64,000 bases of DNA from Microbotryomycetes sp. JL201 (lineage: Eukaryota; Basidiomycota; Microbotryomycetes), in assembly GCA_033819885.1 (NCBI GenBank), contig JAQYUZ010000034.1, positions 124,001-188,000 on the forward strand. Direction: 5' to 3'. The position numbers were made by a program, and so were the translations under genes. The first letter of the stretch is position 1; the number at the start of each line of letters is the position of its first letter. Under the pieces are notes generated by a model that saw only the letters and a program-made list of their open reading frames with translations, did no database searches and had not been told where the DNA came from. This document shows positions 33,972 to 45,321 of this stretch, piece after piece.

Positions 33972-36900
33972 ATGAGCTCTCGCACGTATGCGATCCCGTC
34001 TCCGCTGGCGATCATGCCGTGAGCTTTATTCGGTGGCGCAATCGACCGAGTCGAACGGGGCCGGCAGCTGACGCTTGAACGTGATAGCATGCCGCCGGGC
34101 CAAGTCTTGTATCCGTCGCTCGTCTTGAGCGTCCAAGTCAACGCCAAACACTCTGTCGCCCTGCTCCAGAGCGTGCTCAGGGTCAGTGTGTGCTCGTGCT
34201 CGTCTCGCGCGCCGCGCTCTGTCCTCTGACGCCATCCGGTTCGATTGTCTGGCCTTGCTCCGGGCGCAACAACAACAGGAAGCCGACCAGCAAGCGGGCA
34301 ACAGGCCTTTGATCATTGGTTGCGCGCCGTACAAGTCGACCGCGACAGCGTCACCGAACTCGCGATCGAGCCTCAACAGCTCACACTCACCCGACAGCGA
34401 CGACGACAACAACAACAAGGACACGCTCAAGGTGATCAAGCTGCCCACAGACACCTCTCCAGCCAGAAACGCACTCAAGCCAAAACCCGAAGACTTGTTT
34501 GAATGTATGCGCTCGCCCGTCCGGAGCTCGGCTTGACATTTGCCGACCTGCGAAACAACGGATGCTGACGTTTGCCATCGCAACACAACAGATGCGACAG
34601 CCGCAAGAATCGTCAGACTCGAACGACACTCGTCCGGCGGCTTCATCATCGTCCTCGAAGGCCTCACGAGACTGAGATTGCCAGCCGAAAAGTGGCAACC
34701 TCAAACCTTGCCGTTCCTCGAGAACGACGTGCAAATCGTCAAATCAACTCCGCTCGAGTATGGTTCACCAGCCATACAAACCTTGCAAGACGTCACAACT
34801 CAGCTGTTGACAACACTCGCCGCGACCGCACCCATCTCGGCTTTGCTCAACCGTCGCTTACGGGCTTTGATCGCAAACTTGTCACATGAGACCGCACCGG
34901 CTCTCGTAGACGCAGTCGTCGCTTCAATTCCTGCAACAGCGTCTACTGGTCTCACGTTCGAAGACAAGCTTGCCGTGCTCGCGGCCGCAGACGGCACAGA
35001 AAGAGTCCAACTCGGCATTGAAATCATCACGCGCTGCGACGAGGCACTCAACCTCAAGAAACGCATTGGCGATAAAGTTGACCAAAACCTGAGCCGAAGG
35101 CAGAGGGAGTATGTTCTGATGCAGCAATTGCAAGCCATCAGGCAAGAGCTGGAAGAGCTGGCAAAGGCTGACGGCGCCGCCAACGGCAAGGCCGGCACGA
35201 GAAGCGCATCGGGCACGGGCAGGCGCAAGGCGTTGCCGAGTGGCGACGAAGACGAAGACGATGAAGGTGGCGTTGATGACATGCAGGAACTCGAGAAAGC
35301 CATCAAAGCCAAAGACTGGACCGAGGAAAGCAAAAAAGTCGCTTGGCGCGAGTTTAAACGGCTCAAAAAGAGCCCTCCCCAAGGTGCAGAACACGGTGTC
35401 ATACGTGAGTGTCTGCCTAATCTTGCAAACGCCAGTGACCCATGTAAAAGTCACTGATTGTAGCAAATCTCTGCAGGCAACTATTTGGACTGGCTCCTTG
35501 CCATCCCTTGGAACGAGTCGACGCCGCTGCCTCTTTCTCGCGATTTCATCGACGCTGCCCGTCAAAAACTCAATGACGACCATTACGGGTTGGAAAAGGT
35601 CAAAAAGCGCTTGCTCGAATGGCTCGCTGTCCTGCGACTTAAGCAAGAACAATGGGATGCAGAGAAATCAGACTTGCCTTCAACGACAGAGACGCCTGTT
35701 CCAAGCACAGAACTTGTCTTGCACGAATCATCCGGCGGCCCACCTGCTGCCGTATCGAGTGGAGATGAGTCTTCGGCGCCGCCAAGCAAGAGCCCTACGC
35801 CTGCTCGACAAAAGCCAAGGGACAAAGGTCCAATTCTCCTGCTGTGTGGACCTCCTGGCACGGGCAAGACGTCCATCGCGCGGTCACTGGCAGATTCGAT
35901 GGGTCGCAAATTCTACCGCATCTCTCTTGGCGGTGTGCGCGACGAAGCCGAAATTAGAGGGCATCGACGCACGTATGTGTCCGCCCTACCCGGAGCTCTC
36001 GCGCAAGCGCTCAAGACGACAGGCGTCAACAACCCCGTCATCTTGTTAGACGAGATCGACAAGCTCGGCATGAGTTCGACACATGGTGATCCTGGAGCGG
36101 CCTTGCTCGAAGTGCTGGACCCGGAGCAAAACTGGTGTTTCAAAGACCATTACCTCGACGTCCCACTTGACCTGTCAAGCGTCTTGTTTATTGCCACGGC
36201 AAACTCGCTCGAAACAATCTCCGACCCGTTGTACGATCGCATGGAAGCAATTCAATTGTCGGGCTACACGCCAGACGAGAAACTCCACATTGCCAAAAAG
36301 TACTTGATGCCAAAGCAAATCAAGGCAAATTCCTTGCCGGATTCGAGCTTGGTGTCTGTCCCGGATGACGTCTTGTTGCACGTCGTCACTCACTACACCC
36401 ATGAAGCTGGCGTAAGGTCGTTGGAGCGCGAGATTGGTGCCGTCTGCCGGGCAAAGGCTGTAGAATATGCCGAGGCTCGTGACAAGGCTCGTCAAGACGA
36501 TACCTCTGCCATGGCAATCGACGTCGACAAGGTTGGTTACAAGCGCGTTGTGACGAAGGAAGACGTCGAGAGGTACTTGGGTGTTCCAAAATACGATCGA
36601 GAAGAGCTCGAGCGAGAGAACCTGGTTGGCGTCTCGACAGGTTTGTCGTACCAAGGTTCAGGCAACGGAGGTATTCTGCGTACGTTCAGATCTCATTTGA
36701 TTCCATTCTCTGTTGGGATGTCTCATTGACGCCGCGCTTGTCCGATACAGATATCGAAACGACAACGATGCCTGGTAAAGGTACTTTCCACCTCACCGGT
36801 CAACTAGGCGACGTCATTCAAGAATCTGCTCGTCTAGCGTTCACCTGGGTCAAGTCTCATGCTTTCGAACTTGGAATTGCTTCAACAAAGACTCAGGATG

Positions 36901-37448
36901 TCTTCAAAGATGTTGACGTTCATCTGCACTTGCCGAGTGGTTCAATCAAGAAGGATGGACCGAGTGCCGGCGTAGCGATGGTCGTCGCAATCGTGTCTCT
37001 GAGTGAGTCACATAAAATTGTGCCCCTTACCTTGGTTGCAGCATGTTGATTTCTTTTCTGTGATTGCGTCGGTAGTGAGAGGAATCAGACAACGCAAAGC
37101 CGTTGCAATGACCGGAGAGATCACTCTTCGTGGCAATGGTCAGCATCACCCTTTCTTGGACAAAGTGTACTTGCAGGCTGACGTTTTAACTAACTAATTG
37201 CAGTCACTCCCGTCGGAGGCATCAAAGAAAAAATCTTGGGAGCCCACAGAGCCGGCATCCAAACCGTCATCTTGCCACTCAAAAATCGCAAAGATGTAGA
37301 GTCGGACCTTTCCGACCAGATCAAGACACAAATCAAGGTCGTTTATGTTAGATCGATCTGGGAAGCTTTGGAAGAAGCGTTTGGACCACAGGTTTTGTGG
37401 AGCGGAGGTGCCAACAGAGATGGAATCGTAATTGAGAGTAGGTTGTGA
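33972..37448 (+). CDS. LONP2: Peroxisomal Lon protease (LonP2/Pln type)
   Basis: ATP-dependent serine protease that removes damaged or unassembled matrix proteins. It starts [16 protein letters not shown]; splicing gives [20 protein letters not shown], the beginning of the N-domain. The middle helical segment has [20 protein letters not shown]. The AAA domain has Walker A GPPGTGKT and Walker [10 protein letters not shown], with [20 protein letters not shown] between them. The protease domain has [11 protein letters not shown] (catalytic Ser) and [17 protein letters not shown] (catalytic Lys). The protein ends IVIESRL: SRL is an accepted PTS1 variant and is typical of peroxisomal, not mitochondrial, Lon, and no presequence is visible. 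About 990 residues with six or seven introns. Two low-complexity inserts are unusual: an Asn/Asp/Ser-rich one in the N-domain (34335-34430) and a Ser/Pro/Thr-rich one just before Walker A (35670-35820). Confidence 0.93.
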
Positions 37449-37719
37449 GTTTGATTTGCGTGTACGCCAGCACACAAGTCTTGAGCCCCATTCGGGCCAA
37501 ACGTTTGTAGTATTCTCTTTTTTTTTTTGGCTTTGATTTTAGTTTTCACGTTTGTTGTATCTGGTACAAAGATGTTTTGAATCGCGATCGTTTGTGCAGC
37601 GTCGTGTGCGATCGTTTACAACAAACTTGTCTCTGTCGTATCACGTTTCTCTCCCTAGCACAGTCGCTTACGAATCACCTTCTGCGGGTGCGTCGGCTCT
37701 TGCTCTTGTTTTTCGAATC

Positions 37720-40700
37720 TCAAGCTGCCCGTCTTGCGTCTTTGCGCTTGACTGTCGTCGATGCCGTCGCTGGTGATTTCGTCTTTGTCATCAGGCGTCG
37801 ACCACTTTCACTAGAACCAAAACCATTGCCGCTCGACGCCGGCCATGAACCAAACTCGTCAACAGAATCTCCTTCTCGAAAGCCCTTTGAACCATCTTGC
37901 AAGGTCATGCTCGAGATAGCCGTCTCTATCGAGTCGTCAACGTTGTCAACGACTTCGACAGTTGACAATGAGGAGGTTGTAGGACTTTCGACGTGGTCAG
38001 GTTCACCACTGGCGATCGTAGTCCATGGTGCATTTAAAGTCGTTGATCCAGTCTTGACTGGCACTGGGACGAGTTTCGGTGATGACAACGTGCCGTTTGT
38101 CAAAGGACTATTCGGTGTCGCTTCTACATCAGACACGCTCGCTGGGTTCGTCGACGGGTCAGCCTCGAACAAGGCCGATTGAGGTTGAGCCAGGGAAGTG
38201 AATGCAAACGGAAGAGCCGTACTGCCGCCACCACCTGCGCCTGCGCCTGAAAGTTCTGCAATCATAGTCGGCGAAGCGAACGGCGGTAAAAAGTCTGTCG
38301 GACTCTGGGGTGTTGGGGTCGAGGGCATCGGAGCAAAGGATGTGAATGACGGAGCTTGCTTCAAAGGCGTCGGCGGGTGAGTCCTGAGTTGAGGAATGTC
38401 GCGAGCGCGACTCGGTGGTGACAGAGCTGAAGCGTTCAGATTCGTAGACTCAGACGGAGACGAAGTTCCAACAGCCTGTGCATCCTCGTCCACGATAGCA
38501 GACTCGTCCGTGTCAGCTCGGGGTAAAGTCACTTTGATCTCTCCAAACAAGATCGACTCTCGCCCGTCTGGACCCAACCTGACCTGAGGCACGCTTCTAC
38601 CCCTTTGTCGATTGACGCCAAAGCCAACGTCTTCGGGAGAAGGCATGACTATCGTATCATTCATCAACCTCCGACCTCGAACGCCTGCAGACTCTTCCTC
38701 CTCCATCGTGTTGGCGCCCAGACTCAGTTCCGAACGGGCGGGACTGGCAATGCTCGAACCTGTCGGATTTTGTATTGAGTCTGTTGCGCCGTTACTGAGC
38801 CCGATAGTGTTATTGCCGACGAGCGGCGAGTAAGGCCCGTTCGTGCGCATGGACGCAGGCGCCGGGAACGAACCGAACGTAATCGAATTCGCCAACGCAA
38901 CAGCTTCGCGGTCTTCCTCAGGAAAAATCGGCGCAGGTCCCCAAGCCATGCGGTGGTGAGTGGAGCCATACGGTGATCTCGTCGGCAAACTGCCTAGTCT
39001 CGAACCGACGGGATAGCCGCTATAGCGATAATGAGGGCGTCCAGGGCCGTGCATGAAACCCCCAATAGAGTAATAGTTCTGAGGTAACAAGTCGGGGCTC
39101 GACGGAGCAGTCATTGCGGATCTTGGCTCGACGACATGGCTCGTCGGACCGGCTTGATTAGAGGACGCGTTACTCGAGGTCTTTCCCGACGACGACGGGT
39201 TCTGGAAGAATCGGTGGAGATCGTAACTAGTTGCGGAGCCTGTCGCGGGCCCGGTACCATCCCACGAGCTCCTTCGCTCAAGCGAAGGAGCGCTGGATCC
39301 ATTGGCGGCAGGGTGCTCTTGCCCGTTGCGCAGCGTGTTCGATCCGACAGGCGTCTTTGGTTGCTGCAACGGAGAATGCATGCCACTTTGCGGATTTCGA
39401 TACCATGATCCACCAAAGCTGGCTGAAGCGAGATGGACGGGTGAAGTCGGCAGCGATTCGAACGAGCTCGTACCGGTTGTCGGGTCCCAACTGTCATCGA
39501 CTGCGCTGCCATCCAAAGACAATGTTCCGGGCGCGCCACCGCCTGCAGAGCGGTCTCTGGCGAAAACGCGAGGATCCAGTCTTTGTCCCGACTGCGCTAC
39601 GCCATTCAGCGCAGCCCAATACCTAAAGTCCTGCACACCTGTTGGCGGCAGACCAGAAGGCGGTGGAACAAGTGGCGGCGGATGAGGCAAACCCGAGCCT
39701 GGATGTGGCATCATTCGAGGCGATGGCGCCGACCTTCGGCGTGGCGACGGTCTGTGGTCGACCGGCGGATGGTGCATCAGCTGGTCATCGCGCTCCTCGC
39801 AAACATCGTTGATAATGGTTGCCCAGTGTCCGGAGGACCGCGACGTCAGCAGCCGGAAGGCACGCATGAACTCGCCACGAATCTGATCGAATTGTCAGTT
39901 AGACGTTTGCAATGAAGCTGGTCAGAAACGCACCGTGTATAGGCCGTCGCGTGTGACTGTTCGGCCGACGTTGTAATCGAGCTGGAACGGATCCTGCATA
40001 GCATAATCAGCCAGCCCGTTTGGTCCCGAAGCAAGCACATGCGACTGAACTCACCTCGATACACAGTCTATACTGATCTCGAATGATGACGTCAGGGTCA
40101 TACTCGGTCTGCGATAAGACATATGTCAACGTCATCTGTTGAGCCAGAAGAGAGCTTGTCTCACGTCGTGCAGCCATCCTTTGCTCTCTTTCGTCAAACA
40201 TCCCGCTTCGCTCCTTATCGATATTACGCTCAGGTTGTACGTAAAATCTTTCGAAAAATATCTGAAGAATTCAATCAACAAATCACCGACGTTGTCGTAA
40301 TTCGTGCATTGCCAGACTTGGGGCAAGGTATCGAGGTCGTCAAAGAACGTGACATCGTTGCCGTCCAACTCGAGCTCTTGGAGCGGGACGGACTTGGTCA
40401 ACGGCAGCTGCTGTAAGTTACTGTGTGGGTCAAGCTGGTCAACTTGCATCGTGAGGAGCTGTACTCGCTTGAGCATACGGCAACACCGGCGGTTTCTTAA
40501 CTTGAGCCAAGAAATGAATCACGAGCAATACGAATCCGTAGGAGCTGAGTGTGCCCCTATAAGGATTGTTGATCTTCCGTCGTTTCGTCCATACTTTGAC
40601 TGTGTGCAAGGCGTCAGGTGGAAACACATCATGACGAGATCTGCCGACAACGTACGGAACAAAACGAGCACGCGTAATCTCGGGTCGACTAGCGAATATG

Positions 40701-41673
40701 TCCGCAACAACCTCGTATTCTCTAGAGCGAGTCTGTTCTCGAAACCAATGTCACAGCTCATGCCGAAAGGCACGCTCGACGTGGGTGGCATTGTCAGCTT
40801 GATGATCGGTATCCGGGCGCGCGGCAGCATTTTGACATGAAAGTTCGTTTCTAGGAGCAAGAACCAGTCAGGAGATAGACGAAAAACTACCGCGCTGCAT
40901 GAGGGAGAGTTACCCTTTTCAATGAGCGAGCCGAGCAGTTCGACGAGCTCGGACGCGGGCTTGACTGGCTGATCCTTGTCGAGGATGCAGCACAGATCCA
41001 TGTCTATGCGATACAATCATCGTTTAGTCGTCCGGCCTATTCGCGGCTTGTCATGCCAGTTGCAATGATAGCACCCACCTGAATTCCGCAGCGCGAAGCC
41101 ATTCGCCATGGAGCTGCCGGACGTCCTACATCAGTCACGTTCGGGTAGCAGAAACGGTCGATGGAAATGACCGAGTAGGGCAACGCACCCGAATGGCAGC
41201 AGTCTCGCTCCTGGCGCGACTTGTTGCGCGAGTTGTTCGAGAAAGACTCTAGCGCTCTCTTTCGCCGTGTACTCGTCCGCGAGCGGTTGAACCTGAGGTG
41301 CGAAGGTTGCAGTGAGGTAGTGTGCCAAGTCTGAAGTATGCGGGTAGCCCATATGCTGCATCGGAGGCGCGTATGACGCTGGCTGAGCGACGCCGGCCGA
41401 GTGCGAGGCGGCCGAGGCTACGCTCGACAAGTCCACGGCCTCTGAGCCGTCTTGTGGCGAGTGAGGTTGGGCGAGTTGAGCTGATTGAGCCTGCTCGTGT
41501 GGGTTTTGCGGTACTTCCGTGGCGCGTTGCGCGGTCACAGGTGCACGGGCGCCGGCACTTGTGCCACCGTTTCTCCTGCTCGGGCCAGCCTGCGGCCCAA
41601 AGTCGTGCGCGGGCATGACGGGCGACGTGCGAGGTGTCGTCCTCGACGTGCGCGACCCTGTGCGCTGGGGCAT
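37720..41673 (-). CDS. Cid1-family terminal nucleotidyltransferase (poly(A)/poly(U) polymerase) with long disordered tail
   Basis: Non-canonical RNA nucleotidyltransferase that adds uridines or adenosines to RNA 3' ends, likely cytoplasmic. After a disordered N-terminus (MPQRTGSRTSRTTPRTSP) the catalytic core has GSSMANGFALRNSDMDLC, with the D-x-D metal ligands formed across an intron, then ARIPIIKLTMPP, IGFENRLALENTRLLRTYSL and YRGTLSSYGFVLLVIHFLAQ. The PAP-associated domain ends PFQLDYNVGRTVTRDGLYTI then RGEFMRAFRLL. Beyond this lies an exceptionally long Ser/Pro/Gly-rich tail of about 670 residues encoded mostly by one exon (37720-39867), ending KRKDARRAA. About 1,200 residues in total. 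The ATG at 41671-41673 is the first in-frame. It sits next to PAN3, also concerned with RNA 3' tails, 338 bp away on the same strand. Whether it prefers UTP or ATP cannot be decided here. Confidence 0.87.
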
Positions 41674-42011
41674 CGACAGATGAAAGCCGCTGACGTCGCC
41701 GTTCAAGACTGAACGACCGATTGGAGCGAGTCACGCGACACATTCGATCACCGTCACATGTGTTCAATTACAACAGAACTCGCAAAAAGAGGACAAAGAT
41801 GGGGCAGGTCTCCTCCAGCTCGTTATGTATCGCTAAACGAAATGGCTCGGAGCCTTTTCGCCACTTTGTCTCCAGCTCCCAAGCCCGAACACCTTGACAT
41901 AACAATTACCCGGATGGAGAATGCAACAACAGCCTCCCTCTGCAGACAACATTTTTAGAAAAGCCTCCCGCCGGCTCAAGGAGCTGATCGCTTCCTCTGC
42001 TGATATCCGAG
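41674..42011. other. Intergenic region Cid1-type gene / PAN3
   Basis: 338 bp between two minus-strand genes: promoter of the Cid1-type gene and 3' end of PAN3. Plus-strand frames here (for example one starting MGQVSSSSLC near 41800 and one starting MQQQPPSADN near 41920) look superficially plausible but have no recognised homologue, and the second runs into PAN3 coding sequence. No gene is called. Confidence 0.45.
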
Positions 42012-45000
42012 TTAACGGGACAGGTCGAGGAACGCGCCGTCGACGCAGTTCTTGATCTGCACGATACAAGAATCAGATACGAGCACTTGAGATATTCTTA
42101 TGAGACACAGACTCGCCTCGCGATAGCTGACAATCAGACAACTCTGCTCGTCTCGGCTGACGAGCATAATCTTTTCGTCCACTCCCGCGTCCAGCTGTGC
42201 ATGGCGTACTCGGGTTAGCTTTGAAGCTTGGTCGGACAACATGAGGCTCATCCCACGCACCTTGTTCAAACAAGTGATGACGTGGGACAAGTCCGTCACG
42301 GGCCTGCCGTTCTCGTCCACTTGGTGAAACACATAATCTCGAAACAGTTTGATCAAGTACCGGTCTCCTGTTTCTGCCCATCTTGGGTCATGATCGAACC
42401 TTGTTGTCGCCGGTAGTCAGCACATAGATGCACGAGGACAATATTGTCTGCAGGAAGCTCACTCTGGCCGTTCGTTGATGAAACCAAACTTGATCAACAA
42501 CCTCACAAGCCGACCGTTCTCCAGCTCTCTCATCAATTCAGACTCAAGCGAGTCTTCGGCGCTGTAGACACAATCAACTTCAACTCTGAGCACGACAGCA
42601 AAGAATACGCGGACAACTCACGTCAGGCTCGAGTTGAGCTCCTCGACAACCCTTGAACCCATCAAAATCAACGCCTCGTCCACTGTCTTTCTTGGTCCGG
42701 GTTTGCTCAACAAATACAGCACAAGATTCTTGAGGTCAGGTGAGAACACTCGAGAGATGTGATCGATAGATTTGGGCAAGTTGTGTATGGCCGTGTTTGA
42801 GCCGCAAGCGAGCGCGACAATGAGCTTGCCAAAAGCGAGCAAGTCGTCGTGCTGCAAGATCAGAGCAATGTCAGCGTCTACATGTACGAGAGACATATTC
42901 GCGGGGTCTCTCACTTGATACCCTGCATGCTGCATGCCGCCATCCCAAGCCAAAACATCCAACGCCCCGCAGCCAGCGATCCTGACTCTGTTCTTGCCTG
43001 TAACGATGATTCTGTTCGGATCAAGGTTGCGCACGGCAAGCCCAGAATTGTGAACGGCCTTGAGAGCGCTCGCAATTTGCACAATGTAGGACCACAAGAC
43101 TCGTTCGGGCACAGCCAGAGATAGTGGACCGCTCCCGCCGCCCAGATGACCGCCGGTATTTGTGTGCAAGTTTGAACCTGACGGCCCTGGAGGAAGTCGA
43201 GACCGGAATGGAGAGTGTGGAATGTGCTGCGACGGCTGCTGGAAAGGCGCATTCTGTCGATGGTTGAGATGAGACGGGTTTGACCAAGGGTTCGGTGGCA
43301 AAGCAGCATTTGGGGATAGATGTGCTTCATACAGAGTCGCAGACAGTGGATGATAATCATAGACGAAGATGATGGCTGCGAAAAGCAATCGAATCAACAC
43401 CTTGTAGAAGATCGGAACGCACAACTGACACTGGTCACCGAATGCCCTCGTCGTGAAAGCTTCCCGAACAGACACGATGCCAGGATGCCGAATCCGAGCC
43501 CACTTTTCTATGCTTGCGATCGCCGCCTCGTGTTGTAGTCGAAAGCCTGAATGAACGAGATTGAGTTAGACGGTCGCACCACTGACGAACGGGGACTGGA
43601 CACGCCTTCTATCCGCCTAAGAGCGTAAACCTGGCCATCACTTTCTTTCCATGCTTTGAATAACCAGCTTCTGTAACCAGCCCAGCCCGAACCATCTCCG
43701 GCTGGACCTCCATTGGCTGGAGCCTTGTCGAGTGGCAGCAAGCCCGTGTATCCGCCGACGTCTTCCGGCAATTTCATGTCGACAGACGGCGTCGCATGAG
43801 TCGCCTCGGCTTTCTGGCTCAGCGTGATGTGAGTCGATGCCGGCAGGAAGAACGAAGGGGTATCGTGCGGTATACTGGAAGAGGGCAATGGATGGTATAA
43901 ATGGTATTGAAGCTGGTTTCAGAACTTCAGGGTCAGCCGAGACCGTGGCAGACAGACTTTTGAGTCGTTCCCTCACTGGCTGGCGGACAAAGTGACCCAT
44001 GTGCCCTGGATGTGCCGCGAAGAAGGGGTCGGAAGCTTGGGGTCCGCCAAACTCGTACAGACCACCTATATATCTTGAAATCAGCGCACGAACTCGGCCT
44101 TCGCACATTGCATAGTGTGAACTTTACCGTTCTACCAGGTCAAACGCGCGTTTCAGCGAGCAACTCTCGATGCGGACGCGAACTGAAAAGCTCACAAGAT
44201 CCATTGCTTGGCCATAGTACTCTGGCAGATTGTGCATATCGGCCTGTTGGAGCGGTACGGCTTGACCTGCAAATCCAACCGGTTCGCCACTCGGGCCCTG
44301 GCCTTGAGTTCCGGGTTGAGTATAGAATGCGGAACCTTCAGCCGACGCCAAGGGTCTGCATTTCGAATATCCGTCAGCAACAAAGGTCACCTTGACGAGC
44401 GCTTACGTTCGAAGATAGCTTACGTCGCGTCATTCCTGGGCACAAACTCTTGTGCTGCGGCTCCCATGCTGGCAGGGCCTTTTGCACTTCCAGTTGTTTC
44501 ATTCTGTATTGTTGGTTGCGTGTTGCTGTTCGCTGAAGCCCCGAACGACGGCACAAACACTGGAGCATTGGCCGCCGATGTTGCAGACAATGTCGGCGTG
44601 GCACTGTGTACAGGACGCAAGCAGATAGATGTAAGGCCCTGGCTGTACTTTGTTCAATAACGTTGATTGGTTTCAGTACGTACGCGTTGCTCGGTCCGGC
44701 AGACGGCGCGTCACTCGACGGCTGAACGACCGTACACAGGCATCAGCGTGACGTTCGAGGGCTACTGATGGCTGGCGATGAGAGACAGACCACGTCGTGC
44801 GAAAAGGCGCATCCCTTGTCCTGGTACTTGCACGAACCGAAGATGAGAATGTTGCGACACAGCGCTTCCCCAAAGCAAGTAGTGTCAGTCGAGGTCCGGC
44901 AAGATTCACTGAGGACCTAGGCTCACTTTTCGGCTTGTTTGCTGTGTTTGAGCTGCCAGGGAGCTGCGTCGGTCGTGGAGTGGGCGAGCTTTGTGCGCTC

Positions 45001-45041
45001 GAAGCTTGCGATGGCGCCCTGATCGGGATCGCGGCAGACAT
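42012..45041 (-). CDS. PAN3: PAN2-PAN3 deadenylase pseudokinase subunit
   Basis: Regulatory subunit that dimerises and recruits the Pan2 nuclease to poly(A)-binding protein for mRNA tail shortening in the cytoplasm. The N-terminal exon ([17 protein letters not shown]) leads to a CCCH zinc finger ([20 protein letters not shown] then H). A Ser/Pro/Ala-rich linker follows, then the pseudokinase with [20 protein letters not shown], a proline-rich insert, [20 protein letters not shown] and [20 protein letters not shown]; the usual HRD and DFG motifs are replaced (VRNLDP, AGCG), as in all PAN3. The C-terminal knob domain shows [34 protein letters not shown] and [20 protein letters not shown], ending GAFLDLSR. 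About 780-800 residues with eight to ten short introns. It shares a 280-bp divergent promoter with the membrane-protein gene. Confidence 0.93.
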
Positions 45042-45321
45042 GACTCGAAATCAGGTCTGGCGTGCTATTGTCGCGAGCACCGAGTAGCGGTCATGAATCA
45101 CGCGAAGGCAGGCGACCATGAGCCGCGGACACTGGGTGGGGGAGCGGCGGCCAAATTTCGTACAAGCAAGCAACAGTGGCCAAAGTGTAGGAATACTCTA
45201 GTGAATATTATTTCCCCCCGTCTGGCGATGCTTCTGCTCGTTGCGCAGCTATTAATAAAGTGCGATCGCGACGAGCGTGTCTCATTTCATCCTCAACTGG
45301 CGCCCCGGTACTTGACACAGC
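45042..45321. promoter_or_regulatory. Divergent promoter PAN3 / PY-motif membrane protein
   Basis: 280 bp between outward-facing start codons. An AT-rich segment (GTGAATATTATTTCCCC at about 45202-45218 and TATTAATAAAG at about 45250-45260) stands out against the GC-rich flanks and could hold core promoter elements. No specific site is assigned. Confidence 0.45.

Noticed and set aside
41758-42060. Small plus-strand frames between the Cid1-type gene and PAN3, including one starting MGQVSSSS that suggested a myristoylated protein
   Set aside because: Short, no family recognised, no good splice joining them, and the second runs antisense into PAN3 coding sequence.
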